In this document: one piece after another, positions 60,844-64,000 of the stretch
How positions within the stretch are numbered: the first letter of the stretch is position 1
Layout: every line of letters begins with the position of its first letter
NCBI GenBank assembly: GCA_030770535.1
Contig: JASVEC010000012.1
Location: forward strand, 496,001 to 560,000
Direction of reading: 5' to 3'
From: Batkoa obscura
Lineage: Eukaryota > Entomophthoromycota > Entomophthoromycetes > Entomophthorales > Batkoaceae
DNA: 64,000 bases
Translations under genes and position numbers: made by a program
Notes under the pieces: generated by a model
What the model saw: the letters and a program-made list of their open reading frames with translations, nothing else
Told to the model about the DNA's origin: nothing
Databases searched by the model: none

Positions 60844-60945
60844 AGAGATGTTTTTTTGGCTTCATTACTTTTTCCATTTTTTAAGTGCTATTTGAGCGGA
60901 AAGATTATTAGTAAAATTCTTAAACAAAAAAATACATCCCCACAT
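60844..60945 (-). mobile_element. MITE copy J
   Basis: A minus-orientation copy: CAGAGATGTTTTTTTGGC, core TTAAGTGCTATTTGAGCGGA, end ATACATCCCCAC. Together with copy I it forms an inverted repeat about 360 bp across that could make a long hairpin RNA if read through. Confidence 0.85.
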
Positions 60946-61614
60946 AACACTCTAAAACAGAACTTTACTCCTAGTAACTTTTTAAAAATACTTTTATCAA
61001 AAAACCTTTTAATTTTAAGTATAGTTTATAAAATATAATAAAATACAACGAATCATTTCATATTTATAACAAAAACAACTGTTTAATAAAAAGAAGTAAA
61101 AATATTAATCTTTAAATTTATCACAAGGTTTTAATAACAACAGAAAAAAGAATAAAAATGTGTTAAAACAAAAGTAAACTAATACATGGGTACGCTAAAG
61201 GAGCTCAAGTCCCAACAAAAAAACTATAGCTTAAAAAAATTAGGTATTATATTATTAATTTAAGTGGACTATCTATAAACTATGAAATTTTTGTTTCGTC
61301 TTCTTTGGGCTCAAAAGTGACTATCTTAAAAAACTGGGATTACAATGGTAGTTTTATAATGATTTGATTAAGGTATTTTAAAACGAAAAAGGAAGCTAAT
61401 AGCAATTTGAAAAAAAACTAAGTATATTAAACGATAATTACAAAAATGAATATTTTTCCGCTTAAGAGCTATTAATGGTAGCTTGGTGCTGTCGATGAAT
61501 TTTTTTGATTTGAAGAGTTTTCTGCTGAAAAGTTATCTCCTTCTTTGATATCTTTACTTCCACTCTTTTTAATTTGTCCAAGTATCTTTTCTACTTCTAT
61601 TAAAATTTGTTAGT

Positions 61615-64000
61615 TTATGTCAAATAATTATTGATAATTTTACTTGTAATTAAATGTTTTCCGTAAGTAAATTTACGTAAAGAATTTAAATGTGGTTTGA
61701 TTCTTGCGACCAATAAATCTCTTTGGGTATCATCAACTACATCTATCATTTTTTGTACAACATAATTAGCATATTGATCTTTAACCATAGAAATAAGTGG
61801 ATAAGTGCCTTCGTCTAATGGTGTGAGGATTTCTTCAATAAGCTTTTTCCTTTCTTGGATGGTACCATGCGCAACGCATTTTTCTACTACATTACTAGCA
61901 AACTTATGCTTACTGAGTGGGTATACTTGCCCAATAACCTTACTAACTACAATGCTTCGATCTTCTTGCTTTCCTCTTTCCATTACGTGTTGTATAACAT
62001 AATTACCATATTGATCTTGTACTAAAGAAGGAGTGAAGCGATGTATTTCATCTAACAATGGTCTCTAAAAAGATATTAATATGCGTATAAAAAGGTTAAA
62101 ATATAAACTACAGTCTGTTTCTCGGTACAATGTTCAAACATTCTTTGAATTACACGGCAACCATAAGGATGAGTAGCTAAGCTAATCACTTGGCCATTGA
62201 AAGAATCAATAATGAATTGAATGTTTTTAGCTGGAACTCTTTCAATTGCTTTTTGAACAACATGATTTCCATTTTGATCTTTAACACATTTAATTACATG
62301 GCCTTCAATTTCTTTAACAAGTTTAGCTTGTTGATCAACGAGAATGTGCTCTATAGCCTAAGATATATAAGTAATGAATGTAACTATTTTCAATATAAAA
62401 CCTACTTTTTGTACAACTCTACATCCATACATTTGAAGCGAAAGTGAAAGAATATGACCTTCCATCTGTTTTGCAAGAATAGTTTTTTGGATTTGACTCC
62501 CTGATTTCTTATTAGTTATTATTTAGCTTAATATTAAAATTTATACCATGCTCGAATATCTTCTGTATAACATAGTTTCCAAAAACATCAGTCATAAGTT
62601 GAATAGCATTAGGCAAGATTTCATCAAATACAATTTGCTTATCTTCACTAGACGAAGTTTCTAATTTTTGTTGAATAAATCTAGAGCCATGTTGGTCCCC
62701 ACTAAACTCAACAACATGACCAATAATATCCTGAAAAGGATAAGTCTTAATTCACTCTCATTAAAATAAACTTACTCTAATTTCAAATTTCTTGTTTTTG
62801 TTTACGCGAAATTCTTCTAAAATTCTACTTCTTAAGTCGTTCGCAGAATCAGTAACAGGCGGTTCATTAGTATAACGATCAAGGTTATTCTGACCTTTTT
62901 GACTTAAAAGTTCGTGTTGGAGCATTAGAAGTTCGCGTGCTTGAACTAATTGATTTTGGCTATACTGTTGATTTTTGGAGAAATTAGGAGAAGAAGTATT
63001 ACCACGCAACTTATTTTCATTAGCTGAATTGGCTCGAACTGGACTGATGAATTGGTTAGAAACGGATTTTGAGCCAGGATGTGGGCGTCTAAGTTGGGAT
63101 TCATAATAGGGTTCTTTTCTTGGGGTATAATTTTGAGGTGTATTATCAAAACCCATACCATAATAACTAGCAGATCGGCCTAAAGCTGGTATAGTGCTAA
63201 AATTTTGCTCTTGGCTTTCCCAACTTTGGCTTAAATCCGAAACTATACTTTATGAGTAAAGTCAATTTAATTAATATGAATATTACCTGAACTAGTATAG
63301 CGTAAACCATTTCTTTGCTCTAAAGTTAAAGTTAGTCATAGATATTTAATAATCATATCATTTACTATTAGCAAAAGGTGCATGGTAAGTTTGATACATT
63401 TTGCGATATTGAATATCTTGGTACAGCGTTTCCTCCTAAACCAGTATTAGTATGTATAATTATGGGTAGTAAAGTGTATATACATCATTATCATCTTCAA
63501 GAGAAAGACCATTAAAGTTCTTGAACATCTCATCATAACCCTCTTCTCTGTTATTCATTCCAAATTGTGAGTTGTTTGCTGCTTGTTGTAATTGGAAAGG
63601 TGGAGTAGAAGATGAACGTTGTGGTGGAGAAAGTCTATTTTTAAAACCAGGAAAAGCAAATTTTGGCAACTCATCTTTAGGTGAATCAGCATAAACATTA
63701 GAACCGTATGTCCAAATATCATGTTGTGAAGATGACTCATGCTTATAGAACGGGGGATTGATGTTATCATTTGAGTTGTTGACATCACCATAATAGCTTT
63801 CTCTATTCAACAGACTTGAATTTTTTGATAATCTTCTTGGCTGATCAATAGATCCTGGAGAAGGTGTTCTAATTATACTCTAAAAATATGTTATAAAGGC
63901 TCAAATTGTTATAAAGTTATACCTCTTGGTTCATATCGAAGCGTGGTTTCATTTGACCATTTAGAGAGCGACCTTCATTTCGGAAGTTCCCCCATTCTGG
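61615..64000 (-). CDS. Pumilio/PUF3-type RNA-binding protein (N-terminus cut by window)
   Basis: A post-transcriptional repressor that binds 3' UTRs in the cytoplasm. The N-terminal part (64000 to about 62770) is low-complexity, Ser/Asn/Pro-rich, in several exons, and continues past the right edge. The PUF domain has eight repeats with recognition triplets readable in order: [64 protein letters not shown]. This is the same code as human PUM1 and predicts binding to UGUANAUA. The stop is at 61615 after [13 protein letters not shown]. Introns lie near 62066-62110, 62357-62404, 62495-62546 and 62730-62774. No repeat is missing or degenerate. It converges with UBA4. Confidence 0.95.

Larger units (their letters stand above)
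60387..61614. other. Intergenic with inverted MITE pair
   Basis: 1.2 kb. It holds MITEs I and J facing each other (see entries); the rest is AT-rich. It lies between two converging genes (UBA4 + and the PUF gene -), so it contains both 3' ends. Confidence 0.6.

Noticed and set aside
1-64000. CRISPR arrays, bacterial operons, integrons or plasmid origins.
   Set aside because: No repeat-spacer pattern or bacterial gene arrangement was seen; genes are spliced and eukaryotic throughout.

Overview
This window looks like nuclear DNA of an early-diverging, very AT-rich fungus. Genes are split by many short introns (mostly about 45-65 nt, GT...AG). Fungal markers include a WC-1-type LOV/PAS/GATA photoreceptor, a PEX8-like gene and a NOP13-like gene. 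An Integrator subunit (INTS8) and a SWAP-type splicing factor argue against yeasts and most Dikarya, which lack Integrator. Mucoromycota, Zoopagomycota or a similar lineage fits best; the species is inferred, not shown. There are no bacterial or plasmid features and no CRISPR array.

Layout, left to right. 1-5149 (-): N-terminal part of the cytoplasmic dynein heavy chain. 5-9.2 kb: gene desert with one MITE and a decayed, unrecognised coding sequence. 9.2-26.4 kb is gene-rich: a small tail-anchored protein (-), EMC1 (-), BUD23 (+), an RPEL-repeat protein (+), a multi-pass membrane protein (+), PUF6 (+), a 3.1-kb desert with two inverted MITEs, an RluA/RPUSD4-type pseudouridine synthase (+) and NOP13 (-). 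A tRNA-Arg(UCU) (-) lies at 26.7 kb. 28.2-33.4 kb: INTS8 (+) and a SWAP homologue (-), converging. 33.4-39.8 kb is an accessory, decaying region with four MITE copies, a solo LTR-like element and a broken AIR1/ZCCHC7-like zinc-knuckle gene (-). 39.9-51.5 kb: an unrecognised gene (+), a PEX8-like gene (+), kynureninase (-), a small unknown gene (-) and a WC-1 photoreceptor (-). 53.3-55 kb: a second, better kept AIR1-like copy (+). 55.3-60.4 kb: ORC4 (+), a secreted cysteine-rich protein (-) and UBA4/MOCS3 (+). 61.6-64 kb: a Pumilio/PUF3-type RNA-binding protein (-), running off the right edge.

Most genes are unrelated housekeeping functions: ribosome biogenesis (BUD23, PUF6, NOP13), RNA processing (INTS8, SWAP, pseudouridine synthase), membrane-protein biogenesis (EMC1), peroxisome import (PEX8-like), NAD/tryptophan metabolism (kynureninase), replication (ORC4), tRNA thiolation/urmylation (UBA4) and motor transport (dynein). 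No operon-like system is visible.

The main structure not explained by genes is a roughly 103-bp MITE family (eight recognisable copies plus one fragment, two inverted pairs) with TGGGG(A/G)TGT ends and probable TA target duplications. Next is a duplicated, decaying AIR1-like gene family on opposite strands. Intron boundaries were placed by eye and several are marked as uncertain.
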